Shown here: positions 25,448-34,925 of the stretch, one piece after another
Position numbering within the stretch: position 1 is the first letter of the stretch
Layout: each line of letters starts with the position of its first letter
NCBI GenBank assembly: GCA_038248505.1
Contig: JBBRXJ010000008.1
Span: 1-58,036 of the forward strand
Reading direction: 5' to 3'
DNA length: 58,036 nt
Source: JBBRXJ01 sp038248505
GTDB lineage: Bacteria; Bacteroidota; Bacteroidia; Bacteroidales; JBBRXJ01
Translations under genes and position numbers: made by a program
The notes under the pieces: generated by a model
Told to the model about the DNA's origin: nothing
Database searches by the model: none
What the model saw: only the letters and a program-made list of their open reading frames with translations

Positions 25448-27433
25448 TTACTTATGCACAATCTTAAATTCCACTCGTCGGTTTGCTTTCTGACCCTCGC
25501 GTGTGTTGTTGTCGGCAATTGGTTTATCGGAACCAAAACCTTTAGGGTTTAAACGAGTTTCGTTTATGCCGTGTACAATCAAATAATCGCATACCCCTTT
25601 TGCTCTTTCAGTTGAAAGTTTCATATTATAATCGGTTTGACCCGTATTATCAGTATGACCAGATATTTCAATACGCACGCGACGATTTTCATTTAAGAAT
25701 CGAACAAGTCTATCAAGCTCAAAATTTGATACCTCTTTTAATTCTGAACTATTTGTTTCAAAATATATTTGCTTCAAAATAACATTAACACCTACTTCAA
25801 TAGATTGTAATACAAAAGTTTCAGAAATCGAAATTTCTTTGCTATTTTCTCGTATGGAACTTACTTCACCTGAGTAGTACATATTACCCACGGCTGAAAT
25901 ATTTAAAATATAGGTTTCCTTTTTATTGGTAACTATTCTAAAATAACCATTATCGTTTGTAAAGCCCGAATCAATAGCTCTATTTGAAAAAGGGTCAATC
26001 AGTGTAATTCGCGCTTGTACAGCTGAATCACCATGATCATTGGCTACTCTACCCTCAACTATTAATTGGGTTTCCGATGGTTTAATAATAGGATTAACAA
26101 AATAAATATTGTCACAACAGGTAGAGCGATTCATGGTTTTCGTATTCATTCTATTTGAACTAAAAAGCCCAACGCTTGAACCTTCTAATATATTTCGGTA
26201 ATAATAATCATCGGCACCGCAATTAATAGGGTATGGCAGATAAGAAATAAGTCCAAATCCCTTTTCAAAAAAACCTTCAGCAGAGAATATATCATAACCC
26301 CCAAACGACTGATGTGCCGTTGTGCTAAAGTATAATTTATTTTGTTGCTCATCATACCATGGCGAAATATCATTCTGTGAGCTGGATAATTCACGAATCA
26401 TTTTTATCTCACTACATTTCATATTGGCATCCGGATAGCAATAATATAAATCATAAGCCCCCATTCCATTTTTTCGTATTGCCGAGAATACTAGTATCAT
26501 TTGATCTTTTTCAAAAAGTAATTGTGCATCTTTTGTTGAATAAATAGAATCATTTATTGCTCCCTTTAAAACAATTGGTTCACCCCAACCTTTGGGGGTT
26601 TTACGACTCATAGCAATATCGCAATGTGCAGCTGAATCTTGTTTGCAAAATGTAAAAATCATCGTTCGCCCATCAGGGGATAATGAAGGAGATAAATAAT
26701 TATATTGCTCATTCGACTGAAACCCAAATATAGCTTCACGTTTTTTCCAATTTCCAGAAGCTGTTTTAGAAGCAACATGTATACGGTCGAGTAATTGATA
26801 AGAATATTTGCCCTTAGTATTAGGCATATAAACAGTCAGATTTTTGTTTATCACATGGGTACCCGTTAAATACAAACTATCATTTTGAATGATGGCAGCA
26901 TAATTAGAATACAATCGGTTAATTATATTTCCTGCTGGCTCCACTAAAAAAATAGTAGCTTCCTCTTTTCTAACATTCGCTGACATACAATCGTCCATTT
27001 GCTTTTGCGCCTCGTTCATCATTTCTTTAGGCAGTGCTTTATCAAAACGCGAATTATTAAATGATTGCTGTGCATCAAAATAATTCTCATTGGCTTTTTG
27101 CATCATGGCATACCAATAAAAGATATCTGGCGCAACTAGCTTTTTTTGCTGACTTAAGAATGAATAATGCAATTCTGCCTTTGCATATTGACGTGTTAAA
27201 CGATAGCAATTTGCCAAATAATACCGAATAGTATCATTGAATGATTGCTCGGCTAGGGTTGATTCTAGATAGGGTATTGCCTCAAAATATCTTTTATGCG
27301 TATATAAATCTAGTGATACAGCACGATAGTTTATTGGCTCTGTATTGCGCTCTATTGCGGAAATAATGTCTTGCGAAAAAACATCTTTATATCGTGATAT
27401 TAATAAAATATATAATAAAATTATTCGCATCAT
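25448..27433 (-). CDS. OmpA-family protein with TPR and PD40 repeats (PorE-like)
   Basis: The 661-aa protein has a signal peptide, N-terminal TPR-like helices (ALDLYTHKRYFEAIPYLES etc.), then beta-propeller PD40 blades (YLSPSLSPDGRTMIFTF, NKLYFSTTAHQSFGGYDIF). A carboxypeptidase-regulatory-like domain (LIVEGRVANDHGDSAVQARI) comes next, and a C-terminal OmpA peptidoglycan-binding domain (SGHTDNTGQTDYNMKLS) with the conserved Asp/Arg. This order is that of PorE and related type IX secretion parts, which anchor the machine to peptidoglycan. Whether it is PorE itself or a paralogue cannot be said. Confidence 0.8.
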   Translation of the reverse strand: MMRIILLYILLISRYKDVFSQDIISAIERNTEPINYRAVSLDLYTHKRYFEAIPYLESTLAEQSFNDTIRYYLANCYRLTRQYAKAELHYSFLSQQKKLVAPDIFYWYAMMQKANENYFDAQQSFNNSRFDKALPKEMMNEAQKQMDDCMSANVRKEEATIFLVEPAGNIINRLYSNYAAIIQNDSLYLTGTHVINKNLTVYMPNTKGKYSYQLLDRIHVASKTASGNWKKREAIFGFQSNEQYNYLSPSLSPDGRTMIFTFCKQDSAAHCDIAMSRKTPKGWGEPIVLKGAINDSIYSTKDAQLLFEKDQMILVFSAIRKNGMGAYDLYYCYPDANMKCSEIKMIRELSSSQNDISPWYDEQQNKLYFSTTAHQSFGGYDIFSAEGFFEKGFGLISYLPYPINCGADDYYYRNILEGSSVGLFSSNRMNTKTMNRSTCCDNIYFVNPIIKPSETQLIVEGRVANDHGDSAVQARITLIDPFSNRAIDSGFTNDNGYFRIVTNKKETYILNISAVGNMYYSGEVSSIRENSKEISISETFVLQSIEVGVNVILKQIYFETNSSELKEVSNFELDRLVRFLNENRRVRIEISGHTDNTGQTDYNMKLSTERAKGVCDYLIVHGINETRLNPKGFGSDKPIADNNTREGQKANRRVEFKIVHK

Positions 27434-27525
27434 TATTAAATATGAAATTCTAAAAATCGTATGTTCATTTTCCTGCCCTTGCTACAGGTATTCCTCCACC
27501 ACGGCGTATCATCCCTTCAACTCCA

Positions 27526-29202
27526 TCAAAATCCAATATTAAACCCAAGTGTCAAAAAATAATTATCACCCTGATAAAATTCGGGACCATACAAATTCAT
27601 GTAATACGCAGCCGTTTTTCCATCGGCATCAAAACCATGAACAGCATTTTTACTCAATTCAGCATAGAGATAAGCATTAAATAAAAACTCATACGAAACA
27701 CTTCCACTTATTAATTCAGACGACCATGTTTTAGTGCCTATAAATGGATGTGAAACTAAAGTTTTATCTTGTATATAATCATATTCATTACCATGTACTG
27801 CATAACAATAGGAAGCATTTAATCGAATACGAGAAAGAGGTTTCCAACTAATATTAAAATATTCTTCGTTGGAATTATCGCGAAGGTAATGTCCTAAATT
27901 TTGTCTATTAGTTTCATAAGTAAGTGACGGTATTCTGTGTTTATACGTTATTGGCATACTTCTCGTATGCTCATATACTAGGCTGATATTCTTTATTGGC
28001 CAGTTTGAAATGGCTACACCATACTTCCACGACCAAAAATTTCGTAATGTATCTGAAGAAATTCGTTCCATCTTAAACTCATCTATATAAAGTGTTGTGT
28101 ACAGATGAAGATGTTTTATACTTCGTACACTTAAGCCCAAAAAGAATTGCGAATTCTGATTATCGATACCATGATTAACAGTATGGTCAATTGATTTATA
28201 AAACATAAATGGGAGTAAGTATGCTGGATTTACGCCAACATCACTATATACTATGGAGTTTCCAGCCATTAAGCTAAGACCTTTTATCAATCTAAAACGA
28301 AAAATATTTGCGGCCATATATTTTGGTCTGAATATCGTTCGCTTATTACCAAGTGGTGTTACATAAGATTGTGAACTATCAATAACCTCAGAAATCAACC
28401 AAGTATGAAAATATCTGAAATCAATCCATTTAGCAGGATAAAGACTTAACTGCAACATTGCAAAAGAAGGCGATTTGCCTGATAAAATATTACTCCCATG
28501 ATAATTCATTCCCCATTGTGGCTGATCTTTTACAAAAGCCAAGTTACCCCAATTCCAAGCATAGCTAATACCACCACGCATCTCACTATAATCGCCTCCT
28601 TTGCCATCATTATACGCCTTGTAATTACCCCCCTCGCTGAGTGTAAAGTAGCTCGGTTTTGCCAACATTTCTGTTTGGTTATTATCCCTATAACTTGCAT
28701 ATATACCCCAGTGCTTGCCAATAGTAGCAAATACTTCCGCACCTCCCCATCTATGTCTCATCGTTCCTTTTTCTTTAGCAGAATAACGAATACCCCAAAT
28801 TGGTCTAATAGAAAAATGAAATAATGTGTCTTTATAAAAATAGCCTAAGCGTTGTAAAGTTCCAGCAGAATGCGGTGCTGAATGAAACAACATAGCTCGA
28901 TCCGTCATGAAATTATTTGAATCTCCTGCCGCATCAAAAGAAAAAGTATTTAAATAAAATACCAATTCTTGCTTTTGTCTTTGATTTAACTGATCGTTCT
29001 GTACACTTGCCTCCTTTAGTTTTTCCAGAATAAATATTCGTGTGTAGGGCTTCACCGATTCATTAATCTCAATATAGCCATCATTGGCCAATTCATCTAA
29101 AAAGCTATAAATAGCCGTATTTGATGGATGTACAAAAACCGCCTGCCCATAGGAGAACACATTGACAATCAATAAAAACAATATAACAAAGTTGTTTTTC
29201 AT
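27526..29202 (-). CDS. Capsule assembly Wzi family outer-membrane protein
   Basis: The 558-aa protein has a signal peptide (MKNNFVILFLLIVNVFSYGQ) and the typical opening HPSNTAIYSFLDELANDGYI of the Wzi/capsule assembly family. A long beta-barrel with many aromatic strands follows, ending LTLGFNIGF. The family attaches capsule or other surface polysaccharide. It lies in tandem with the OmpA-family gene, 92 bp apart on the same strand; no capsule genes are nearby. Confidence 0.75.
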   Translation of the reverse strand: MKNNFVILFLLIVNVFSYGQAVFVHPSNTAIYSFLDELANDGYIEINESVKPYTRIFILEKLKEASVQNDQLNQRQKQELVFYLNTFSFDAAGDSNNFMTDRAMLFHSAPHSAGTLQRLGYFYKDTLFHFSIRPIWGIRYSAKEKGTMRHRWGGAEVFATIGKHWGIYASYRDNNQTEMLAKPSYFTLSEGGNYKAYNDGKGGDYSEMRGGISYAWNWGNLAFVKDQPQWGMNYHGSNILSGKSPSFAMLQLSLYPAKWIDFRYFHTWLISEVIDSSQSYVTPLGNKRTIFRPKYMAANIFRFRLIKGLSLMAGNSIVYSDVGVNPAYLLPFMFYKSIDHTVNHGIDNQNSQFFLGLSVRSIKHLHLYTTLYIDEFKMERISSDTLRNFWSWKYGVAISNWPIKNISLVYEHTRSMPITYKHRIPSLTYETNRQNLGHYLRDNSNEEYFNISWKPLSRIRLNASYCYAVHGNEYDYIQDKTLVSHPFIGTKTWSSELISGSVSYEFLFNAYLYAELSKNAVHGFDADGKTAAYYMNLYGPEFYQGDNYFLTLGFNIGF

Positions 29203-29366
29203 AAAGCTGTTATAGTCAAAGATAGCGAATTTTTATGATTGATAAAGCAATTTGAATATCCTGCATTTTTTAGCGAAGAACAATATGACTAATGAACTGC
29301 AAATAAAGACGTATAGATTGTTTATTGCCTTTTTATAATTTAATAGTATAAGTGCAAAACATTTGC

Positions 29367-29374
29367 TATTTTTG
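29367..29374 (+). promoter_or_regulatory. -7 box upstream of mqnA
   Basis: TATTTTTG matches TAnnTTTG, 37 bases before the mqnA start codon. The -33 element is not clear. Confidence 0.4.
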
Positions 29375-29411
29375 ATTTATTCTATAACTCTTAATAATTA
29401 GAACTAAAATA

Positions 29412-30197
29412 TTGAAAAAACGTGTTTCATGTATATCATTTGTAAATAGTATTCCTTTTGTGGAAGGAATACTTCATTCTGATTTAATGTCTGAAATTAC
29501 GCTCTCTCTTGATACTCCTGATCAATGTGCTGAGAAGCTCATACACGATAAAGCGGATCTTGGGATTGTACCAATTGCCGTTCTCCCGAAATTACCCTTC
29601 TGCGAAATAGTCACTAATTTTTGCATAAGCGCTGATGGTCCTGCACGAACAGTAGTACTTATTTCAAAAGTTACACCTAAAAATATAAAACGTATATTTC
29701 TCGACAATCATTCTCGCACCTCAGTAATGCTTGCCCGAATACTAGCAAAATACTATTGGCAAATAAATCCTGAATGGCATTTAGCTGCTGATCATTTTGA
29801 TCCCTTAAAAATGAATGACGATGACGCTGCTGTACTTATTGGCGATAAAGTTTTTCAAGTGGAGGGTCAGTTCCCTTTTCAATTTGATTTGGCAAATGAA
29901 TGGAAATTAATGACTGGCCTCCCTTTTGTTTTTGCCGTTTGGGTGGCTAATAAAAATGTGGATTTGAATTTTATAAAACAATTTGACATGGCCTTAAATG
30001 ATGGCGTGCAACGCATTCCATCTATCATTTCAGAACGAAACGAAAATCATTTAGCAATAAAAGATATTGAAGAATACCTCACAAAAAATATCTCTTTTAA
30101 TCTTACAGATGAGAAAAGACAAGCGATTACATTATTCCTAAAATATCTTGACGACATTCTTGTAAACGCTTTTCAAGTTGATAAACGAAAAAACTGA
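29412..30197 (+). CDS. mqnA: Chorismate dehydratase MqnA (futalosine menaquinone pathway)
   Basis: The 261-aa periplasmic-binding-fold enzyme converts chorismate to 3-enolpyruvoyl-benzoate, the first step of the futalosine route to menaquinone. VSCISFVNSIPFVEGIL, DTPDQCAEKLIHDKADLGIV and LVPIAVLPKLP-like substrate-contact segments fit the MqnA family. The only suitable start is TTG at 29412, because the next in-frame ATG would remove the first conserved strand. It is followed 19 bp later by the pyruvate kinase gene. Confidence 0.85.
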   Translation: MKKRVSCISFVNSIPFVEGILHSDLMSEITLSLDTPDQCAEKLIHDKADLGIVPIAVLPKLPFCEIVTNFCISADGPARTVVLISKVTPKNIKRIFLDNHSRTSVMLARILAKYYWQINPEWHLAADHFDPLKMNDDDAAVLIGDKVFQVEGQFPFQFDLANEWKLMTGLPFVFAVWVANKNVDLNFIKQFDMALNDGVQRIPSIISERNENHLAIKDIEEYLTKNISFNLTDEKRQAITLFLKYLDDILVNAFQVDKRKN

Positions 30198-30216
30198 AAA
30201 TCTAATAATAGCTCGT

Positions 30217-31662
30217 ATGAAAAAACAAATCTGCATTAAAAAACCATCGCAAACAAAAATCATTGCAACCATGGGTCCTGCATGTACCTCAAAGGATGTG
30301 TTGCGTAAACTATTTATTGAAGGGGTTGATCTCTGCCGTCTAAATTTTTCTCATGGCTCGTACGAGGATCATTATAAATCAATGCAATTAATTTGGGAAC
30401 TCAACGAAGAATTGGGAAGCAATGTAGCTATAATTGCAGATTTACAAGGTCCAAAGCTTCGAATTGGCGAAGTTGAGAATAATCATGTGGATTTAGTTGA
30501 AGGTGAAATTGTGGAATTTATTTGTAGCAAACCCTTCGTAGGTAATGCAAAAAAACTATATATGAGTTACCCCGAATTCCCTAATGATGTTAAAGTGGGC
30601 GAAACAATAATGGTTGATGATGGTAAGCTTCGTTTTGAAGTTACTAAAACAAATAAAAAAAATACAGTTGCAGCACGTGTTTTAACCAGTGGTGTATTAT
30701 CTTCTAAAAAGGGCGTAAATTTACCTGATACCAAAATTTCGCAACCCTGCATGACTCCTAAAGATATAGCCGATGCTGAATTTGCGCTCGAGCATAATGT
30801 CGATTGGATTGCCCTATCATTTGTTCGAAATGCATCAGATATTATTGAACTTAAAAATTTAATTCGAAAGAAAAAGAAAAATGCAGGAATCATTGCCAAA
30901 ATTGAAAAACCAGAAGCATTATTAGAAATTGACGAAATAATTGATGCTACAAATGCTATTATGGTAGCACGCGGAGACCTCGGCGTTGAAGTGCCTTTCG
31001 ACCGTGTACCTCTCATTCAAAAAGACATCATTAAACGATGTATTGCTATGGGTAAACCCGTTATTGTGGCAACACAAATGATGGAAAGTATGATCACTAG
31101 TTATAGCCCAACACGCGCCGAAGTAAATGATGTGGCAAACGCCGTACTCGATGGTGCTGATGCCGTTATGCTAAGTGCTGAAACATCTGTTGGTAAATAC
31201 CCAATACACGTCATACAATGTATGCAGCAAATTATTGACTATACTGAAAAAAATGGATACTGTTTTAATCGCCAACATGCACCTGACGAATTTAACAGAA
31301 CTTTTGTGCCTGATAGTTTATGTAATAATGCCAGTGTATTAGCAAATCAAACAAAGGCTTCTGCCATTGTAGTATTTACTCACTCGGGTTACACCGCTTT
31401 TCGCATCTCCAGCCATAGACCTTCGGCTCCTATTTATGCCTTTACAAATAATAAAAACATATTACGTAAACTATCTTTATTATGGGGTGTTAGAGCCTTC
31501 TATATGGATACTAACGATCATATCGAAAAAGCAATTGATCATTCAATTTCATTTATGAAAAAAACTAAATTTATTAAAGATGATGATATTATTGTACATG
31601 TAGGAAGCGCACCCTTTAATAAAAAAGGGCAAACGAATATGATTCAGCTTAGTTATGTATAA
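30217..31662 (+). CDS. pyk: Pyruvate kinase
   Basis: The 481-aa glycolytic enzyme makes pyruvate and ATP from phosphoenolpyruvate and ADP. The ATG at 30217 was preferred to the open frame further upstream because it gives the normal N-terminus before TKIIATMGPACTSKDVLRKL. Motifs: CRLNFSHGSYEDH, the barrel active site IEKPEALLEIDEI and MVARGDLGVEVPFDRV, and the C-terminal allosteric-type domain ending NMIQLSYV. It follows mqnA by 19 bp and abuts the HD protein gene. Confidence 0.95.
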   Translation: MKKQICIKKPSQTKIIATMGPACTSKDVLRKLFIEGVDLCRLNFSHGSYEDHYKSMQLIWELNEELGSNVAIIADLQGPKLRIGEVENNHVDLVEGEIVEFICSKPFVGNAKKLYMSYPEFPNDVKVGETIMVDDGKLRFEVTKTNKKNTVAARVLTSGVLSSKKGVNLPDTKISQPCMTPKDIADAEFALEHNVDWIALSFVRNASDIIELKNLIRKKKKNAGIIAKIEKPEALLEIDEIIDATNAIMVARGDLGVEVPFDRVPLIQKDIIKRCIAMGKPVIVATQMMESMITSYSPTRAEVNDVANAVLDGADAVMLSAETSVGKYPIHVIQCMQQIIDYTEKNGYCFNRQHAPDEFNRTFVPDSLCNNASVLANQTKASAIVVFTHSGYTAFRISSHRPSAPIYAFTNNKNILRKLSLLWGVRAFYMDTNDHIEKAIDHSISFMKKTKFIKDDDIIVHVGSAPFNKKGQTNMIQLSYV

Positions 31663-32469
31663 ATGAACGTGAAAAGTGAAATAGATCGTATTGAGAAAGA
31701 AATAAGCAAAGCTGAAAGTCAATGGCTAGATATTACTCATAGCTATTGTCTTGAATTATTTCAAGAGCATAAAATTATTTCGCATGATACTTCACATCAT
31801 TTAAGAACTTGGAGCCATGCTAAAGAGCTTCTTAGACTAGTTCAGCCTAACACATTTAGTGCTGAGCAATTGCTTATTGCATCAATGTTTCATGATACTG
31901 GCCTAAGCATTTCAAAAAGTAAGAAGCACGGTATTTTTAGCCGTACTATTTGTGAACGTTTCTTTAACGTTAAGCAGCTAATCCCAATAGGCCTCGAAAC
32001 TATTCTTAATGCAATTGAACATCATGATGACAAAGAATATGAAGAATATGAAGATTCTGTTAATAGTCTTCAAAATTTACAAACACTTTTAAATATTGCC
32101 GATAATTTAGATGCTTTTAGCCACATTGGTATTTTACGATATTCCGAAATATATTTTATGCGTGGCCTACAAATTGATGTATTACCTCAAGCAATTTTAA
32201 ACAATGCTGCTAAGCGTTTCAATCATTTGCAAATTACACTAAAAAGCTACAATTCTTTTTTAGAAAAACACAAAACACGTTATGATGTACTAAAAACATT
32301 CTTCAATAAAATTATACTAAATCCAAAATCGGAAGAACGAAAAATTCTTGAATTCATCGAAAACAAACTGTGCGCCAAAGTTTCAAGTATAGATGAGTTA
32401 ATACTTAAATGCAAACTAGAGAATTATTATATCAGTACATTTGGAGAAAATATTATGCGAGAATTCTAA
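31663..32469 (+). CDS. HD-domain phosphohydrolase
   Basis: This 268-aa protein has the HD metal-binding pattern: DTSHHLRTWSHAKELL, then MFHDTGLSISKSKKHG with the His-Asp pair, NAIEHHDDKEYEE, and IADNLDAFSHIGIL carrying the last Asp. The family cleaves phosphate esters, often of nucleotides; the substrate is unknown. Its ATG follows the pyruvate kinase stop directly, so the two are probably one transcript. Confidence 0.8.
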   Translation: MNVKSEIDRIEKEISKAESQWLDITHSYCLELFQEHKIISHDTSHHLRTWSHAKELLRLVQPNTFSAEQLLIASMFHDTGLSISKSKKHGIFSRTICERFFNVKQLIPIGLETILNAIEHHDDKEYEEYEDSVNSLQNLQTLLNIADNLDAFSHIGILRYSEIYFMRGLQIDVLPQAILNNAAKRFNHLQITLKSYNSFLEKHKTRYDVLKTFFNKIILNPKSEERKILEFIENKLCAKVSSIDELILKCKLENYYISTFGENIMREF

Positions 32470-32631
32470 TGTATTCCACTAACATTGCAGACCTAGCATT
32501 TATAGTATTATTGGTTGGCGGTATGAAATTTGCCGTTTGCGGGCTATTTAACTCCGTTGATCTTCGATTCCTGTCATTTACATAAATTTTAGATAGTAGC
32601 AAGGACGTTTGAATACCAACTGCAACGGCAA

Positions 32632-32799
32632 TTAACTATACCGCATGTTGGCTGTATGTGCTCTTTTTAGAGTTTTTTTTATCTTCCTTTTTTCTTTGTC
32701 AGCTCTAATGAAATTGCTTATCATTTATTTCTCTTTCTCTGTCAATGGTCTTGGATCAACAAAGAAATCAAAATCTAAAGGTTCTTTAATTATGCCCAT
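32632..32799 (-). pseudogene. Small antitoxin-like protein with in-frame TAA
   Basis: From ATG 32797-32799 it reads MGIIKEPLDFDFFVDPRPLT, then EKEK, TAA (32725-32727), and continues in frame with MISNFIRADKEKRKIKK to a stop at 32632-32634. I recall a similar small protein in Bacteroidota next to the gene just upstream; together they look like a toxin-antitoxin-like pair, but no function is known to me. Translation could restart at the ATG immediately after the stop. Confidence 0.45.
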
Positions 32800-32804
32800 A
32801 CTGT

Positions 32805-33263
32805 TTATATTTTAAAATATTTATCTATTAGCTTTAATGCAGATTCAGTATTGATAACCATCAAATGTTAACCAACATTAATTGCTCCAGGAGTTCTTTT
32901 ATAATGTTCAATCAACTTGGTTTTTGATGTGAAGGACATATATCCATCGAAATCCGCGATGAAATGAAATTCGACAAACAAATGCATATAAATATGATCT
33001 TCATGTTCGGTAATACTAACTAATCCTTGAATTACATCCGAATTGCCTTCAATCGTTAATTTATAGACATCTCGGTCAGGCTGTTTGTACTCATGTTTCC
33101 AATCAAATTACCAAACATCCTTTTTGGTAATTTTTTTTAAATCATTGTTTTCTATCAAGGAAACATTTGTCTTAAAACTATCTCCAGTTATTACATTCTC
33201 AATAGATTTGGTTAGTTTATCAATCACTATGTCAATATGTTGTGCTTTCTTATCATCTATCAA
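32805..33263 (-). pseudogene. Hypothetical protein remnant, two in-frame TAA, partner of the small gene
   Basis: The frame runs from about 33263 (TTG start) through KLTKSIENVITGDSFKTNVS, TAA (33108-33110), FDWKHEYKQPDRDVYKLTIE and VSITEHEDHIYMHLFVEFHF. A second TAA (32868-32870) precedes HLMVINTESALKLIDKYF. The middle seems shortened compared with the version I remember. It ends 5 bases before the small gene, which points to an operon. The function is unknown and the gene is dead as written. Confidence 0.45.
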
Positions 33264-33488
33264 ATTTACTTAAAATCAACGAGTAAATGTCAATTGTGTA
33301 GGGTTTTATTGCATTGCATCAAACGGATTGCAGCTACCCGAAGGGCGAGACTTTTACCGCAAAAATTAATCCGCAGCAGCGGAGAAAAACTAAAATTCAA
33401 TTAACCAAAAACTGTCTTTGGAATACGAAAACTTGCCTTGGGAGTAGCTGCTAAGTGTGCTGGTTTTTTCTTTCGGTCAACTTGTTCT

Positions 33489-33794
33489 TTAGATTTTTAT
33501 GCTAAGCTCAAGTCGTCCACCAAAACCAAGTTCAATGATTTTTTGAAGTGTCGAAATACGTGCTTCTTTAATGTTGTTCTCAATTTTTGAAATGTAAGAT
33601 TTTGTTGTCCCAACTTTTTCTGCAAGTTGTTCTTGTGTCATTCCAAGTTCTATACGAGTATCATGAATCAACGCGCCAATTTTGAATTCTTCATAACCTG
33701 TTTCAAGTTCAACACGTTCTTTTGTCCCTCGTTTGCCGTAGTTTTTTTCTTTGAATTCGTCAAGAGTCATTAAATACATATTTTTCGTTTTCAT
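33489..33794 (-). CDS. HigA-like antitoxin, Xre-type helix-turn-helix
   Basis: The 101-aa DNA-binding protein has a helix-turn-helix in LGMTQEQLAEKVGTTKSYISK at about residues 50-75, with an N-terminal extension (MYLMTLDEFKEKNYGKRGT) typical of HigA-like antitoxins paired with a RelE/HigB-type toxin. It overlaps the toxin gene end by about 35 bp. The antitoxin is intact while the toxin carries four stop codons, the expected order of decay in such a pair. Confidence 0.8.
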   Translation of the reverse strand: MKTKNMYLMTLDEFKEKNYGKRGTKERVELETGYEEFKIGALIHDTRIELGMTQEQLAEKVGTTKSYISKIENNIKEARISTLQKIIELGFGGRLELSIKI

Positions 33795-34087
33795 ATTCTG
33801 CTTTTATTTTAAGTGCCATTTCTTTCTTTGGTGTTTTCTTTTGAAATCTGTTTGCTAAAACAACTAATGGTCCTTAGTCAAAAAAATAGAAAATTCTAAA
33901 AATGTCGTTCCCTAACTGAACTCTGATTTCTTAAAGTCCTTCCGTATACTCAATGTGTTTAAGATATGTTTCTGGAACTCTTTGCAAGTCTTCAACTAAG
34001 TCAAAATTCTAAACAATTTTTGCTTATACTTTTTTGTTTTGTTTGTCGAAGAAGTTCTGAAAGTAGTTCTTGTTAAAAGTTATCTTT
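33760..34087 (-). pseudogene. HigB/RelE-family toxin with four in-frame stops
   Basis: A single unbroken frame shows NYFQNFFDKQNKKV-TAA-AKIV-TAG-NFDLVEDLQRVPETYLKH, then EYTEGL-TAA-EIRVQLGNDIFRIFYFFD-TAA-GPLVVLANRFQKKTPKKEM. The stops lie at 34024-34026, 34009-34011, 33931-33933 and 33874-33876, all in phase. From the family, the lost residues were probably Gln, Trp, Tyr and Gln, each one base change away. The rest reads as a normal RelE/HigB mRNA-cleaving toxin. The start is uncertain. The toxin must be inactive. Confidence 0.75.
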
Positions 34088-34100
34088 CTATATTTAAAAA

Positions 34101-34790
34101 CTATCTCGATGGAGCTACTCCTAAAGTGGATATACTAATTCGAACACCCGGTATTTTCTCCAGTTGAATAGCACATGCCTCTAGCGTTGAACCTGTTGTA
34201 ATAACATCATCAACAAGCAATAAATGCTTATTTTCTAGATTATGCATACTGCTTAAAGCAAAAATATCGTGTACGTTGCTCCATCGTTGATATTTTGATT
34301 TATTGGTTTGTGTTTTTGAATAGTGTATTCGAACAAGGCAATCTTCATTTATTGGTATATTTGTTACTGCTGAAAGTCCTTCTGCTATAACTTTTGCTTG
34401 ATTATATCCTCGCTCACGTTGCCGTTTTTTATGCAAGGGTACTGGTATTATTACATCTGGCATTGTTAAGGAGCTATCACGTAAGTCATAACCCACAATT
34501 CGTCCAAGCTCATAACCAAGCATTTTGTTCCCCTTATATTTTATATGATGTATAAGGTTTGTATAAGGACTTCCTGCATTAAAAAAAAAATGGGCAGTAG
34601 CAAAATCTATCTTTGTTCTACCTATAAACATTTCCTCAATAGGGTTATTTATTTTCTTATGATATGCTGTGCGAGGCATATCATATAAGCATTTTAAACA
34701 TATTACTTTTTCACTTTGCGCTAAATTTGTTTGACAAACCGGACAAAGTCGAGGAAAAAGTAAATTAAATAAATCAGATAATAGGGTCAT
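34101..34790 (-). CDS. comF: ComF family phosphoribosyltransferase-like protein
   Basis: This 229-aa protein has an N-terminal zinc-ribbon pattern (CPVCQTNLA...CLKCLYDMP) and a phosphoribosyltransferase fold. The PRPP motif is HLLLVDDVITTGSTLEACA, and PVPLHKKRQRERGYNQAKVI is the ComF signature. It is linked to DNA uptake in competent bacteria, though members are widespread and their exact action is unclear. A ten-T run inside it is intact, which argues against general homopolymer miscalling. Confidence 0.88.
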   Translation of the reverse strand: MTLLSDLFNLLFPRLCPVCQTNLAQSEKVICLKCLYDMPRTAYHKKINNPIEEMFIGRTKIDFATAHFFFNAGSPYTNLIHHIKYKGNKMLGYELGRIVGYDLRDSSLTMPDVIIPVPLHKKRQRERGYNQAKVIAEGLSAVTNIPINEDCLVRIHYSKTQTNKSKYQRWSNVHDIFALSSMHNLENKHLLLVDDVITTGSTLEACAIQLEKIPGVRISISTLGVAPSR

Positions 34791-34851
34791 AATAATTAAA
34801 TGGATTTGAATTTCACAAATTCAAAAATTATGATATATAGCATAAAATAAA

Positions 34852-34882
34852 TTTGCAAATCATCCAAAGATATTTATTTTTG
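34852..34882 (+). promoter_or_regulatory. Promoter of the LTD-domain protein gene
   Basis: TTTG (34852-34855), 19 bases, then TATTTTTG (34875-34882): a textbook Bacteroidota promoter 44 bases before the start codon. Confidence 0.65.
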
Positions 34883-34925
34883 TGAAATGTAACAACCTTA
34901 ATATCAACAATTACGCCCTAATATC

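Noticed and set aside
15063..34087. Possible alternative genetic code with TAA read as an amino acid
   Set aside because: TAA ends most intact genes here, and the in-frame stops replace different residues (Gln, Tyr, Glu and others) and include TAG and TGA. Loss of function explains this better.
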